From Paenibacillus sp. FJAT-26967 (GTDB lineage: Bacteria > Bacillota > Bacilli > Paenibacillales > NBRC-103111): a stretch of 64,000 nt of DNA. The translations under genes and the position numbers were made by a program. Location of the stretch: NCBI RefSeq assembly GCF_001541095.1, contig NZ_LMXH01000001.1:1066048-1130047 (forward strand). The letters are read 5' to 3'. Of this stretch, positions 8,320 through 16,799 are shown piece after piece. The notes under the pieces were generated by a model. The model did no database searches. It was not told the origin of the DNA and was given only the letters and a program-made list of their open reading frames with translations. Each line of letters begins with the position of its first letter. The first letter of the stretch is position 1.

Positions 8320-9699
8320 ATGATGGAAGAACAAGGAACAGCCATTCCCGCGTTCAGGCAGTATAGCGAAGCGGTAAACTGGATTAATGGTTTAATTCCC
8401 GTCGGAATCAAACCGGGACTTCAGAGGATGGAGCTGCTGATGGAGAAATTGAACCATCCTCATCGCAGATTGAAGTTCATTCATGTAGGCGGAACGAACG
8501 GCAAAGGCTCCACTTGCGCCTTTTTAACTCAAGTTTTGAGACAATGCGGTTATGATGTCGGTTCTTTTACCTCCCCATATCTGGAGAAGTTTACGAACCG
8601 TATACAGTATAACGGTCAAGACATAGAAGAAGAGACTTTGCTGAGACTGGCAAACCGCTTGAAACCGGTCGCGGATGAAATCGCGGCTACGGAGCTCGGT
8701 TCCCCGTCGATGTTTGAAATCTGCACAGCGCTCGCTTTGCTTTATTTCGGGACCGTTACATACCCGGACTACGTAGTCCTGGAAGTGGGACTCGGCGGAA
8801 GACTGGACTGCACCAATATAGTAGCTCCGGTCGTATCTGTCATCACGAACATTGGTCATGATCATATGGACATTCTGGGAGACTCACTTGAGAAAGTCGC
8901 TATGGAGAAAGCCGGTATTATCAAACCGGGCGTTCCGCTTATTACGACGGTGGAGCAGCCGGAGCTTATCGAGCTCTTCAAGAATGAAGCCAAAAGTAAG
9001 CGCGCGACAGCCTATGTGCTGGGTGAGCACTTTAGCTATGAGTCGGTATCTGCCGGTTTGGGTGAGCAGCGGCTGAATTTTAACGGCCCTTTCCGCAGAA
9101 TCGAGAATGTGCCTGTTTCGCTGGACGGGGCGCATCAATTCAAGAATGCGGCTGCCGCGCTCATGACACTCGAAGTACTGCGGCAGTACAATGCGCTTAT
9201 TGTCGAAGAAGAAGACTTGTATGCAGCTATGAGCAAAACCAAATGGCCGGGACGCCTTGAAATGGTGTCGGAGTCGCCCCGCATTTTGCTGGATGGCGCG
9301 CACAATCCAGAAGGGGCGCAAACCCTGGCAGCTGCCCTGGAGGATATTTACACGTATAAGAAACTTCATTTGATGATCGGCATGTTGTCCACTAAGAATC
9401 AACCCGGGTATTTCAGGCATATACTACCAATGGTGGATACCCTTATTGTTACGGAACCGGATTTTCATAAAAAAGAAAGTGCTTCCCGGCTTGCCCAGCG
9501 TGCCAAAGAAACACTACAGGAACTACAAGTAGACCGTGATATTGAAATCGTAGTGGAATCGGATTGGAAGCTGGCGCTTGAACAGTTAAAGCAGCGAACG
9601 GGACAGGAAGATTTGGCGGTCGTATCCGGCACGCTCTATATGATCTCCGATGTTCGTTCTTGGCTCTTATACACGACCGACTCTGAAAAAGGATGGTGA
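8320..9699 (+). CDS. folC: Folylpolyglutamate synthase / dihydrofolate synthase
   Basis: About 459 residues of the Mur-ligase-like ATP-dependent family that adds glutamate to folates. The P-loop GGTNGKGST lies near residue 57, followed by the SFTSPYLEKFTNRI segment and the TNIGHDHMDILG motif, all characteristic of FolC. The C-terminal domain begins around MVSESPRILLDGAHNPEG. Several in-frame ATGs lie close together (8314, 8320, 8323); the AAAGGG site is best spaced for 8320 or 8323. It follows valS as in Bacillus and its stop overlaps the upstream part of murC. Confidence 0.96.
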   Translation: MMEEQGTAIPAFRQYSEAVNWINGLIPVGIKPGLQRMELLMEKLNHPHRRLKFIHVGGTNGKGSTCAFLTQVLRQCGYDVGSFTSPYLEKFTNRIQYNGQDIEEETLLRLANRLKPVADEIAATELGSPSMFEICTALALLYFGTVTYPDYVVLEVGLGGRLDCTNIVAPVVSVITNIGHDHMDILGDSLEKVAMEKAGIIKPGVPLITTVEQPELIELFKNEAKSKRATAYVLGEHFSYESVSAGLGEQRLNFNGPFRRIENVPVSLDGAHQFKNAAAALMTLEVLRQYNALIVEEEDLYAAMSKTKWPGRLEMVSESPRILLDGAHNPEGAQTLAAALEDIYTYKKLHLMIGMLSTKNQPGYFRHILPMVDTLIVTEPDFHKKESASRLAQRAKETLQELQVDRDIEIVVESDWKLALEQLKQRTGQEDLAVVSGTLYMISDVRSWLLYTTDSEKGW

Positions 9700-9707
9700 G
9701 AACGACA

Positions 9708-11090
9708 TTGAATACTCTAGAACACGTACACTTTATCGGCATCGGCGGATACGGCATGAGTGCAATCGCTAAGGTGATGCTCGAAATGGGCTATCAGGTA
9801 TCCGGCTCCGATCTTGCCCAGCAGGAACTGACCGAGAAGCTCAGAGCCAAAGGAGCCCGCGTTTTTATCGGCCACGAAGCGCAGAACGTAGAGGGCGCAG
9901 ATCTGGTCGTGTACTCCACGGCTTTATCCAAAGATAATGTGGAAATGGTTGCGGCAGGGGAATTGAATATTCCGATCATCCACCGTTCCCAGATGCTTGC
10001 AAGGCTCATGAATGAGCGTAAAGGGATTGCCGTTGCGGGTGCGCACGGTAAAACCACCACCTCTTCCATGATTGCACTCGTGATGGAACGCTGCGGAACA
10101 GACCCGACCTATATCATCGGCGGCGAAATCATGAACATCGGCTCCAATGCCAAAGCGGGCAAAGGCGACTATGTAGTGGCTGAGGCGGACGAGAGCGACG
10201 GAACTTTCCTGCAGTATCATCCGACCCTTGCCATCGTAAATAATATCGAAGCCGATCATCTGGAGAACTATGACGGGAATTTCGAGAATTTGAAGCTTGC
10301 CTATGCCCAGTTCTTGAGTCAGGTTCGTGAAGACGGCCGTGCGATTATTTGTCTGGACGATGAGCATCTGCGTGCAATGGTGCCGCAAATCCGCAGCAAG
10401 ACGGTTACTTTTGCAATCGACCGTGAGGCGGATTACATGGCAACGGATATAGAACTTGGCGATCGTAAAGTCGCATTCACCGTACTGCGTGGAGGCGAGA
10501 CACTGGGGAGGATGCGTCTGTCGGTACCCGGACGTTTCAATGTCTACAATGCGCTGGCCGCTCTGATTGCGTGTATGGAATCGGGACTGACCTTCGGGCA
10601 GGTAGCCGCTGCCATTGAGGAATTCCGCGGCGCGAAGCGCAGATTCCAGGTGCTTGGCGAGGTGAATGACATCCTGGTCATTGACGACTACGCTCACCAC
10701 CCGACAGAGATCGAAGCGACGATCAGCGCTGCCAAAGCAACCGGCAAGCATCTAATTGCTGTGTTCCAGCCGCAGCGGTATACCCGCACCTTTTACTTAT
10801 TCGAGCAGTTCAGTCATGCTTTTAAAGAAGCGGACGAAGTGCTTATTACGGACATCTACTCGCCTGCGGGAGAGAAACAGATCGAAGGAATCTCCTCCGA
10901 GAAGCTGGTTGAGATGATCCGTAAGAACAGCAATCCGAATGTTACTTACATCCCGACCCGCCATGAAGCGGAGACTTACCTGACCGAACGCGTCAAGCCG
11001 GGGGATCTTGTGATTACGATGGGCGCAGGCGACATCTGGAAAACGGCCGATGGTCTAGCTAAGACTCTGCGTGCCCGTTACGAAGAATAA
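9708..11090 (+). CDS. murC: UDP-N-acetylmuramate--L-alanine ligase
   Basis: A 460-residue cytoplasmic ligase that adds L-alanine to UDP-MurNAc in peptidoglycan precursor synthesis. It shows the N-terminal GIGGYGMSA nucleotide-sugar motif, the ATP-binding AGAHGKTTTSSM loop, the NNIEADHLENY segment and the C-terminal DDYAHHPTEI motif. I prefer the TTG at 9708, seven bases after GGTGAG and giving the usual start HVHFIGIGG; the ATG at 9693 overlaps the folC stop and lacks space for an SD. It is placed directly after folC, so the two are probably co-transcribed from the valS leader. A strong terminator follows. Confidence 0.97.
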   Translation: MNTLEHVHFIGIGGYGMSAIAKVMLEMGYQVSGSDLAQQELTEKLRAKGARVFIGHEAQNVEGADLVVYSTALSKDNVEMVAAGELNIPIIHRSQMLARLMNERKGIAVAGAHGKTTTSSMIALVMERCGTDPTYIIGGEIMNIGSNAKAGKGDYVVAEADESDGTFLQYHPTLAIVNNIEADHLENYDGNFENLKLAYAQFLSQVREDGRAIICLDDEHLRAMVPQIRSKTVTFAIDREADYMATDIELGDRKVAFTVLRGGETLGRMRLSVPGRFNVYNALAALIACMESGLTFGQVAAAIEEFRGAKRRFQVLGEVNDILVIDDYAHHPTEIEATISAAKATGKHLIAVFQPQRYTRTFYLFEQFSHAFKEADEVLITDIYSPAGEKQIEGISSEKLVEMIRKNSNPNVTYIPTRHEAETYLTERVKPGDLVITMGAGDIWKTADGLAKTLRARYEE

Positions 11091-11135
11091 TCCGGAGAAA
11101 CTCCGGTCTGCAAGGTAACTGTATATATGACTCAC

Positions 11136-11173
11136 AAGCTCTCCTGCATCTTCGGATGAAGGGGAGCTTTTTT
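11136..11173 (+). terminator. Terminator after murC with UUCG tetraloop
   Basis: AAGCTCTCC pairs with GGGGAGCTT (one wobble), and the loop contains CATC-TTCG-GATG, a stable tetraloop hairpin. A T-run follows. Confidence 0.85.
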
Positions 11174-11295
11174 GTGTTTGAGGGACTCTGTACGGTGACG
11201 GACCACAAATCTATCAATCTTGTGCAAGCGATAGGCATATTCTCCTTTTGCGGTTCATAGACTCATAGCAGAACAGTCATAAGGAGAGGAAGATC

Positions 11296-13068
11296 ATGAA
11301 TAAAGCGAGAATTACGTACCGGATGGATGAGGAATATGACCGCCCGGAACATAAAGATCATAAATCAGGCGGCAAAATTATACCTCTGACAAGAGAGGAG
11401 TTCTCCGTATCCGAAACGCTCTGGAGGGAGGATAATACCGTATCACCGGACGCCGGAGGTGGGCACGGGGGTGCTGACACCGGCAAACACAGGAGAGGAC
11501 CTGCGCATGAACATGAAGGATTGAATGAATTTACTTCTGACTTTGGATCCTGGCAGAGCCCTTTTGATGAGGAAACAGAACGTATCGCCCGGCTCATTCG
11601 CGAATCTAACCCTGCGGATCAAGAAGCACAGGATCAGAGGCGTGGAAAAACTCGTACCTCCGCAGAGAATAAACCGGGGTTGTCAGGAAGTAAAGATCCG
11701 GTCTTGACGGGGGATCGGTATGAATATGCAGCTCGGGACAGAAAGCCGGAATTCGGTACGTACGAATGGGAAATGGAGCAGAAATACAGGGATAGTTCTG
11801 AACCTGTCTCTTCGGGCCGGGAGGCTTCTCATAAGCAAGACAGAATAGAAGCTCACAACAGGCAAACGGATACTGATTTTGTTTATCCCGTGAACGAGAA
11901 GAAAATAAAGGAAGAGAACAAGGAATTAGCGCCATCTTATGCGCCGGAAGCTTTAGATGAAGATGATGAGCCTGACTTTTCTAGGGAAAACAGACGGGAT
12001 TTGCAGTTTGAAAAGTATGAGCTCCATACAGAAAGTCACCGCCGTCCAGTTCCGTATGAAGAAGTTCAAGAACGGGGGCCCGTTTATGAAGATCCGTATA
12101 ACCGGCTGCACTGGGATGAGCCGGGGACTGGCGGAGTCCGCTATGCCCGTTCCGGTGACAAAGGAGGCTGGCTGAAGGTGGCGACCTCCGTAGCGGGCGC
12201 GCTTGTAACCGGCACAGCTTTTGGCTATTTTGTGTTATCCATGTTCTCGGGAAACAGTGAGAAGCCGATTTCTATCGACGTGGGCCAGTCTGCGGTCGTA
12301 ACCTCTCAGCCGGTCAGCGGCGTCACCACGCCGACGCAGAAGCCGGAAGACTCTGCAGCCCTTCCTGGCGTCACGGCTCCGGCCGCGGGGGCCGCCGGCA
12401 CAGCATTGACGCCGGTAGGCGGCAACTCCGCTGCTGTGTCAATCCCTGCGCGTTCCTACACGGTGCTGCAGCATGGCATCTTCAGCACGCCGCAGAGCGC
12501 GGAGACGGCGCGTTCCGACGCGCGGAGCAAGGGCGCTGCGGCGGTTGCGGAGCCCGGGGCCAAGACGACGGTGTACGTCGGTGTCGCCGGGAGCAAGGAG
12601 GACGCCGCCAAGCTGAAGAACGCTCTTGCCGCGAAGAAGATGGAGGTCTTCGCGAAGCCGCTGGATCTTCCTGCTGTCGGCAAGGTGTTCTGGAAGAGCG
12701 GCAGCGCCCAGCCGCTCGCGGATTACCTCGCGCAGGGCGCGAAGCTGGCGGGCACGGCCGGCAGTCTCTCCGCAGCGGAGCTTGCGGAAGCGGCCCCGGG
12801 CGCGCTCGATGCGGCGTCGCTGCAGCAGCTGACTGCCGCCCGGAGCACGTGGGCGGCACTGCAGCCGGCGGTCGGAGCCGGCGTCCCCGACGCGGCCAAG
12901 CCGCAGATCGACGCGATGAATGCCGCTCTCGGCCGGGCGGTAGCGAAGCTCGGCGACTATGCCAAAGCGCCGGCTGCCGGCCTTCTTGCGGAGGCGCAGG
13001 AGGCGCTGATGCAGTACGTCGTCGCCGAGAAGCAGCTGATGAAGCTGCTGACCGCAGCTTCGGCTTAG
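11296..13068 (+). CDS. SPOR-domain membrane protein, SpoIIB-like
   Basis: A 590-residue single-pass protein. Residues 1-290 are a hydrophilic, charged, probably disordered cytoplasmic region. One membrane helix lies at about 294-314 (VATSVAGALVTGTAFGYFVL). A SPOR domain follows at about 385-455 (RSYTVLQHGIFSTPQSAETA start), then an alanine-rich helical tail to 590. SPOR domains bind denuded septal glycan strands. The position before maf and radC is that of B. subtilis spoIIB, whose product has a transmembrane helix and SPOR domain and helps septal peptidoglycan hydrolysis in engulfment. This protein is much longer than SpoIIB. Base composition shifts sharply: the part after the helix is far richer in GC than the first half. 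Confidence 0.75.
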   Translation: MNKARITYRMDEEYDRPEHKDHKSGGKIIPLTREEFSVSETLWREDNTVSPDAGGGHGGADTGKHRRGPAHEHEGLNEFTSDFGSWQSPFDEETERIARLIRESNPADQEAQDQRRGKTRTSAENKPGLSGSKDPVLTGDRYEYAARDRKPEFGTYEWEMEQKYRDSSEPVSSGREASHKQDRIEAHNRQTDTDFVYPVNEKKIKEENKELAPSYAPEALDEDDEPDFSRENRRDLQFEKYELHTESHRRPVPYEEVQERGPVYEDPYNRLHWDEPGTGGVRYARSGDKGGWLKVATSVAGALVTGTAFGYFVLSMFSGNSEKPISIDVGQSAVVTSQPVSGVTTPTQKPEDSAALPGVTAPAAGAAGTALTPVGGNSAAVSIPARSYTVLQHGIFSTPQSAETARSDARSKGAAAVAEPGAKTTVYVGVAGSKEDAAKLKNALAAKKMEVFAKPLDLPAVGKVFWKSGSAQPLADYLAQGAKLAGTAGSLSAAELAEAAPGALDAASLQQLTAARSTWAALQPAVGAGVPDAAKPQIDAMNAALGRAVAKLGDYAKAPAAGLLAEAQEALMQYVVAEKQLMKLLTAASA

Positions 13069-13177
13069 GCGCGGCCGTTTATCCGCGCAGAGGGGCTTAA
13101 GCGAAATTAAGCAGTAGTGAAATTACGCAGAGTTCAGTACTGCAACGGCCAGAACCAACAGCCGTTAGACTTGCTTC

Positions 13178-13234
13178 TACAACAAGAAAACAACGCCTGG
13201 TCTGTTTATGTCCAGGCGTTGTTTTCTTGTTGTA
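13178..13234. terminator. Very long bidirectional terminator
   Basis: A perfect 23-base-pair stem (TACAACAAGAAAACAACGCC TGG pairing with its exact complement at 13212-13234) with an 11-base loop separates the convergent SPOR-protein and amidase genes. The stem contains A/T tracts that can act as the U-run in both directions. Confidence 0.85.
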
Positions 13235-13236
13235 TT

Positions 13237-14445
13237 CTATGGCTGATTTGTAGCGTATCGGTCCATCATTGCGGCAATTTCCGCTCTGGATATGTAACGG
13301 TTCGGTTTGAATTCGGTGTTGGTCACGCCATCAATGATGCCTGCTTTTTTAAGTGTAAAAACCGCTGGCGCATACCAGGCGGAGGCTGGCACATCATTGA
13401 AAACAAGGCTGCCGCTTGGCGGCGTCTGAGTAGGTACGCCGGTCATTTGCCGCAGCCGTTGAAAAACGGCTGCTACTTCTCCACGCGTAATCGGCTGGTT
13501 CGGACGAACCGTATGGTCCTCGTATCCGTCCAGCAGTCCGAGTCGGACGGCTTTGGACATGACCGTGTAGGACCAATGATTGCTTTTTAAATCGCTGAAG
13601 ACAGGCACTTCGTTATCAGGACCGTCTGAAGTCAGGCCGTCAAGATGGAAGACTCTGTCCATCACGGTCACGAATTCGGCACGTGTCAAAGCGCGGTTAG
13701 GCTCGAACAGATTCCCGATTCCCTCCATCCAGCCCTTGTTCTTCATGCGCAGGATAGCGTCTTTAGCCCAGTGGACCGACGTATCTGCAAAAACAGGCGG
13801 CTGGAACTCAGCGATACCGTCCGCAATCGCTTTGGCCATTTTCTGGCGAAAAGCGGAATCTGCAAGCATTGCAGCTTCCTTGGAGTTGCTCAGAAACGCT
13901 GTCTCTACCAGTACGCTTGGAATCGTACCTTTGCGGACCACATAGACAGCGCTTGGGACAAGCCCCTGATCCTTAAGACCGGTCTGCTTCAGCACGGAGT
14001 TCAGCACTTTTTGCGCGAGCTGCTTACTGTAAGGTGTGAGTGCTTCCATCTCAGGGCTGGCTGGATAACTTGACTGCGGATAAGCGCTGTCATAATAGAG
14101 CACCTGCGAACCGCCCGGTGATGAGCTTGGATTGGAATTCGCATGCACGGAGACGAGAATATCTGCTTTTTGGGCATTTGTGAATTCCACTCGCTCGGCA
14201 AGTGTCAAGTAACGGTCGTCCGATCGTGTCATGACCACTCCGATTCCTTTTTTGATCAATTCATCCCGGAGTTTCAGTGAAATATCGAGATTCACCGTCT
14301 TTTCTTTCAAACCGTTTACACCGATGGCTCCCGGATCGCTCCCGCCATGGCCAGGGTCTACTACTACTTTGTAGGCCATAGCTTCATAAGGGAAAACGAG
14401 CAGAAGCACAAGGGTCAGCCATAGGAGTTTGCTGCTTTTTCTCAT
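13237..14445 (-). CDS. N-acetylmuramoyl-L-alanine amidase with SLH domains
   Basis: A 402-residue secreted cell-wall hydrolase. A signal peptide of about 24 residues ends PYEAMA. The Amidase_3 zinc domain follows, with DPGHGG, SVHANS and the catalytic VETAFLSN glutamate region. Three SLH repeats make up the C-terminus (motifs DTSVHWAKDAI, SNHWSYTVMSKAV and ASAWYAPAVFTL), which should anchor the enzyme to pyruvylated secondary wall polymer. I start at the ATG eight bases after GGAGGGG; eight extra upstream codons in frame lack an SD. It cleaves the MurNAc-L-alanine bond. The SLH anchor is typical of Paenibacillus and relatives rather than B. subtilis. Confidence 0.95.
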   Translation of the reverse strand: MRKSSKLLWLTLVLLLVFPYEAMAYKVVVDPGHGGSDPGAIGVNGLKEKTVNLDISLKLRDELIKKGIGVVMTRSDDRYLTLAERVEFTNAQKADILVSVHANSNPSSSPGGSQVLYYDSAYPQSSYPASPEMEALTPYSKQLAQKVLNSVLKQTGLKDQGLVPSAVYVVRKGTIPSVLVETAFLSNSKEAAMLADSAFRQKMAKAIADGIAEFQPPVFADTSVHWAKDAILRMKNKGWMEGIGNLFEPNRALTRAEFVTVMDRVFHLDGLTSDGPDNEVPVFSDLKSNHWSYTVMSKAVRLGLLDGYEDHTVRPNQPITRGEVAAVFQRLRQMTGVPTQTPPSGSLVFNDVPASAWYAPAVFTLKKAGIIDGVTNTEFKPNRYISRAEIAAMMDRYATNQP

Positions 14446-14531
14446 CTGGAATTCCCCTCCCGTTTCCAATTGTACAGGAACTTACCAGTGCCGTAAGCAA
14501 GAAATATGTTACAAATTGTTGTTTTCTTGGA

Positions 14532-14560
14532 TTGAACGTAGTCAGGAGGTTCCGTATAAT
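14532..14560 (+). promoter_or_regulatory. SigA-type promoter before the DUF4321 gene
   Basis: TTGAAC at 14532-14537 and TATAAT at 14555-14560 with the ideal 17-base spacer; the start codon of the DUF4321 gene lies 32 bases downstream. Confidence 0.8.
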
Positions 14561-14591
14561 TATGGGGAAACAAGGGAAGAGAGGGTAATGA

Positions 14592-14834
14592 ATGAAGAAA
14601 AATGGCTTCACCCTTATCTTATTTCTGATCATCGGTCTTATTGTCGGCATTATAACGGGTCAGCTGCTGGCTCCTGTCAAAGCCCTGTCATTCCTCACCC
14701 AATCGACAAGCATTGTCTGGCAGCCTCGGGCAGATCTCCAGGTGATCAGTTACGACATCAATCTTCAAATTAAGCTGAATTTGTGCAGTATCCTCGGATT
14801 GGCTGCTGCCTTCTGGCTGTACCGCAAAGTATAA
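14592..14834 (+). CDS. DUF4321 small membrane protein
   Basis: An 80-residue protein with two hydrophobic segments, residues 5-28 (FTLILFLIIGLIVGIITGQL) and 60-78 (LNLCSILGLAAAFWLYRK), joined by a polar loop containing QPRADLQVISYDINLQIKLN. This pattern matches the DUF4321 family found upstream of maf in Paenibacillus and relatives. SD GAGAGGG precedes the ATG, and a consensus promoter lies just upstream. Topology is probably two membrane helices with the loop outside. The function is unknown; its fixed place next to maf, radC and mreBCD suggests a link to envelope growth or division, but that is inference from position. Confidence 0.85.
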   Translation: MKKNGFTLILFLIIGLIVGIITGQLLAPVKALSFLTQSTSIVWQPRADLQVISYDINLQIKLNLCSILGLAAAFWLYRKV

Positions 14835-14842
14835 GCAATAGA

Positions 14843-14916
14843 TAGCGGTTTTCACCGTTTATTGGCTACCAGGCCGCTATAGTCGGGAAGGCAGCCTAAG
14901 AGCATTCTCAGGCTGC
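14843..14916 (+). other. Two hairpins between DUF4321 and maf
   Basis: TAGCGG/CCGCTA (14843-14879) and GCAGCCT..GAG/CTC..AGGCTGC (14891-14916, two-base bulge) can both fold. The second is strong but lacks a T-run, so termination here is uncertain. Confidence 0.4.
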
Positions 14917-14957
14917 ATGTATTTAACTTGTCACAAATTTTCGGGAGGCTTTAGTTC

Positions 14958-15584
14958 ATGGATGAAATGCAGAGACCAACCAGTACAACCATACCACGGA
15001 TCATTTTGGCTTCTTCGTCGCCCCGGCGGCAGGAACTGTTACAAGGGATGGGGCTTGCGTTTGAAATTGTAGTGAGTGATGTTGACGAAAGTGTTACTCC
15101 GGGTCTGACTCCGCCGCAAATTGTAGAGGCGCTTGCAATCCGCAAAGCAGAGGCAGTCTCCGGGCGTTTTCACTCCAGTCCGCACGACCAGGAGACCGTG
15201 GTTATCGGATCGGACACCATTGTGGTACTGGAGGGACAGGTGCTGGGCAAGCCTGTGGATGAAGAGGATGCTTTCCGGATGCTTTCTTCACTGCAAGGAA
15301 AGACGCACGAGGTTTACAGCGGTGTAGCTTGTCTTCGTGTGAACGGGAGCATGCGAGAAGTCCGTCACCGGAGAACAAGTGTACATATGAAACCGATGGA
15401 TGCGGGCCAAATCCGGCGCTACATCGCCACGGGAGAACCTTCGGATAAAGCCGGTTCGTATGGAATTCAAGGAATCGGGGCTTCATTGATAGAAGGAATC
15501 GAGGGGGATTATTTCAATGTGGTAGGCTTGCCGGTCTCCCTGCTGAGCGACATGCTCATCCCTTTTGGGATTATGGTCCTATAA
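14958..15584 (+). CDS. maf: Maf nucleoside triphosphate pyrophosphatase
   Basis: A 208-residue Maf/Ham1-type house-cleaning enzyme that hydrolyses non-canonical or modified nucleoside triphosphates such as dTTP/UTP analogues. Hallmarks are IILASSSPRRQELL near the N-terminus (residues 15-28), the VIGSDTIV segment carrying the catalytic aspartate, and the DKAGSYGIQGIG motif near the C-terminus. GGGAGG precedes the ATG with nine-base spacing. It has about fifteen extra N-terminal residues compared with the shortest family members. Location before radC and mreB is the same as in B. subtilis. In that species overproduction blocks septation; whether that applies here is unknown. Confidence 0.96.
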   Translation: MDEMQRPTSTTIPRIILASSSPRRQELLQGMGLAFEIVVSDVDESVTPGLTPPQIVEALAIRKAEAVSGRFHSSPHDQETVVIGSDTIVVLEGQVLGKPVDEEDAFRMLSSLQGKTHEVYSGVACLRVNGSMREVRHRRTSVHMKPMDAGQIRRYIATGEPSDKAGSYGIQGIGASLIEGIEGDYFNVVGLPVSLLSDMLIPFGIMVL

Positions 15585-15672
15585 AAGCCATGCGGAGTCG
15601 TTCCGGCCGTTTTCAAGATCCCCCGCTTCTGGTACAATAAGGAGGACATCAGGAGAAGGAGGTGCTTTTGTC

Positions 15673-16107
15673 ATGAACAGTGAGTTTACGATCGCGGTTC
15701 ACAGTCTGGTGCTACTGGCCCATCTGCCGGAGCATATGGCTTCGAGTGACGATATCGCCCTTAATGTTTCGACACATTCTGCGCGTATCCGTAAAATTAT
15801 GGGCTGTTTGCGCAAAGCAGGATATGTCCGGACCAAAGAAGGCTGCGGGGGAGGGTTTATCCTTAACTGCGACCCGGACCTGATTACTCTGGGGGACATT
15901 TACACATTGACCTCCCTAGGAACACTCAAGCCCCATTGGTGTTCAGGTAATGAAGATGACGATTGTGTTATTTCTGCTAATATGCAGAACGTTATGGATG
16001 AAATGCTCGATGGAGCTGAACAGAATATGATTCACTATCTCAAAGGCGTTACGATTGGAAGTATGCTTCGCAAGTTAAACCAATCCGAGAAGAACGCAGT
16101 ATTATAA
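15673..16107 (+). CDS. Rrf2-family transcriptional regulator
   Basis: A 144-residue winged-helix regulator. The N-terminal helices ([20 protein letters not shown]) and the recognition region [20 protein letters not shown] are typical of Rrf2, and the wing carries GCGGGFIL in place of the usual GPGGGYRL. Four cysteines lie at the recognition helix, wing, and in [11 protein letters not shown]. That last spacing differs from the three-cysteine cluster site of IscR and NsrR, so thiol sensing rather than a standard iron-sulfur cluster is possible. The ATG has AAGGAGGTG upstream. It is interposed between maf and radC, where B. subtilis has no such gene, and its targets are unknown. Confidence 0.88.
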   Translation: MNSEFTIAVHSLVLLAHLPEHMASSDDIALNVSTHSARIRKIMGCLRKAGYVRTKEGCGGGFILNCDPDLITLGDIYTLTSLGTLKPHWCSGNEDDDCVISANMQNVMDEMLDGAEQNMIHYLKGVTIGSMLRKLNQSEKNAVL

Positions 16108-16212
16108 CCGGTGCCTGCCGTTATTTCTTAAACCTTCTGACTTAACGAGCGGGCACGTGCTGTATGCCTGCTCCTGTCAGGCAGAGGCAGCTAGTCCTTC
16201 CGTATGCAACTC

Positions 16213-16425
16213 CCCAAACCCAAACCCAAACGCAAACCCAAACGCAAACCCAAACCCAAACGCAAACCCAAACGCAAACCCAAACGCAAACCCAAACGCA
16301 AACCCAAACGCAAACCCAAACGCAAACCCAAACCCAAACCCAAACCCAAACCCAAACCCAAACCCAAACCCAAACCCAAACCCAAACCCAAACCCAAACC
16401 CAAACCCAAACCCAAACCCAAACCC
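16213..16425. repeat. Hexanucleotide tandem array (CCCAAA/CGCAAA), about 35.5 units
   Basis: 35 complete six-base units plus a final CCC. Reading by units, 27 are CCCAAA and 8 are CGCAAA. Units 1-8 are irregular; units 9-20 alternate CGCAAA and CCCAAA as a 12-base higher-order repeat; units 20-35 are an uninterrupted run of CCCAAA. The complementary strand is (TTTGGG)n, with G3-N3 spacing able to form G-quadruplexes, and resembles ciliate telomere repeats. Every reading frame through the array is open because no hexamer contains a stop; the frames encode dipeptide repeats such as NPNA, TQ and KPKR, or VW and GL on the other strand. No convincing SD precedes any of them. Confidence 0.97.
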
Positions 16426-16799
16426 TACTCCCGTAAAACTGTTCCCACAAAATACTCACACAGTAAGCTCACAGGCTAGCTGCGACTTATCTGTAACAAG
16501 CGTAAGGACATGCCCACGGCCGTTATTTTTCAGGCACTTCCTTGGTACACACCTTCTGCAAAAGCAATCTCGCACGACAAATTATTCTGTTTCTATTGCG
16601 GCGCAGTAACAAAATATATTCATGCTGCAGACTTTCAAGCGGCTTGCTTCGTCGTTACATAGAAGCCCCTGCAAGCTTATTCTCTTTCTTTGGTTCGTTC
16701 TTTTTATCAAAAGACTATTTTACTGCCCGGATACATAGAGAATTCCGGCTTAGGGAATATCAGGAATTTCGTAAACTACATACCGGAAGAAGGGAATAT
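16426..16799 (+). other. Unassigned spacer between the hexamer array and radC
   Basis: About 370 bases with no gene I can support. A reading frame continuous with radC extends back to 16542 but lacks an SD, and its product before residue 87 has no RadC similarity, so I treat the stretch as non-coding. No terminator hairpin is obvious. Confidence 0.5.

Noticed and set aside
16213-16425. CRISPR array
   Set aside because: The array has six-base units without spacers and no cas genes are near; it is a simple tandem repeat.
16157-16609. Reading frame of 150 codons encoding NPNA-type repeats across the hexamer array (and similar frames on both strands)
   Set aside because: The frame is open only because the hexamers contain no stop; there is no good SD, and all six frames are open in the same way.
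16542-16799. N-terminal extension of radC by 86 codons
   Set aside because: No SD for the earlier start, no RadC similarity in that part, and the ATG at 16800 has a good SD and gives the family length.
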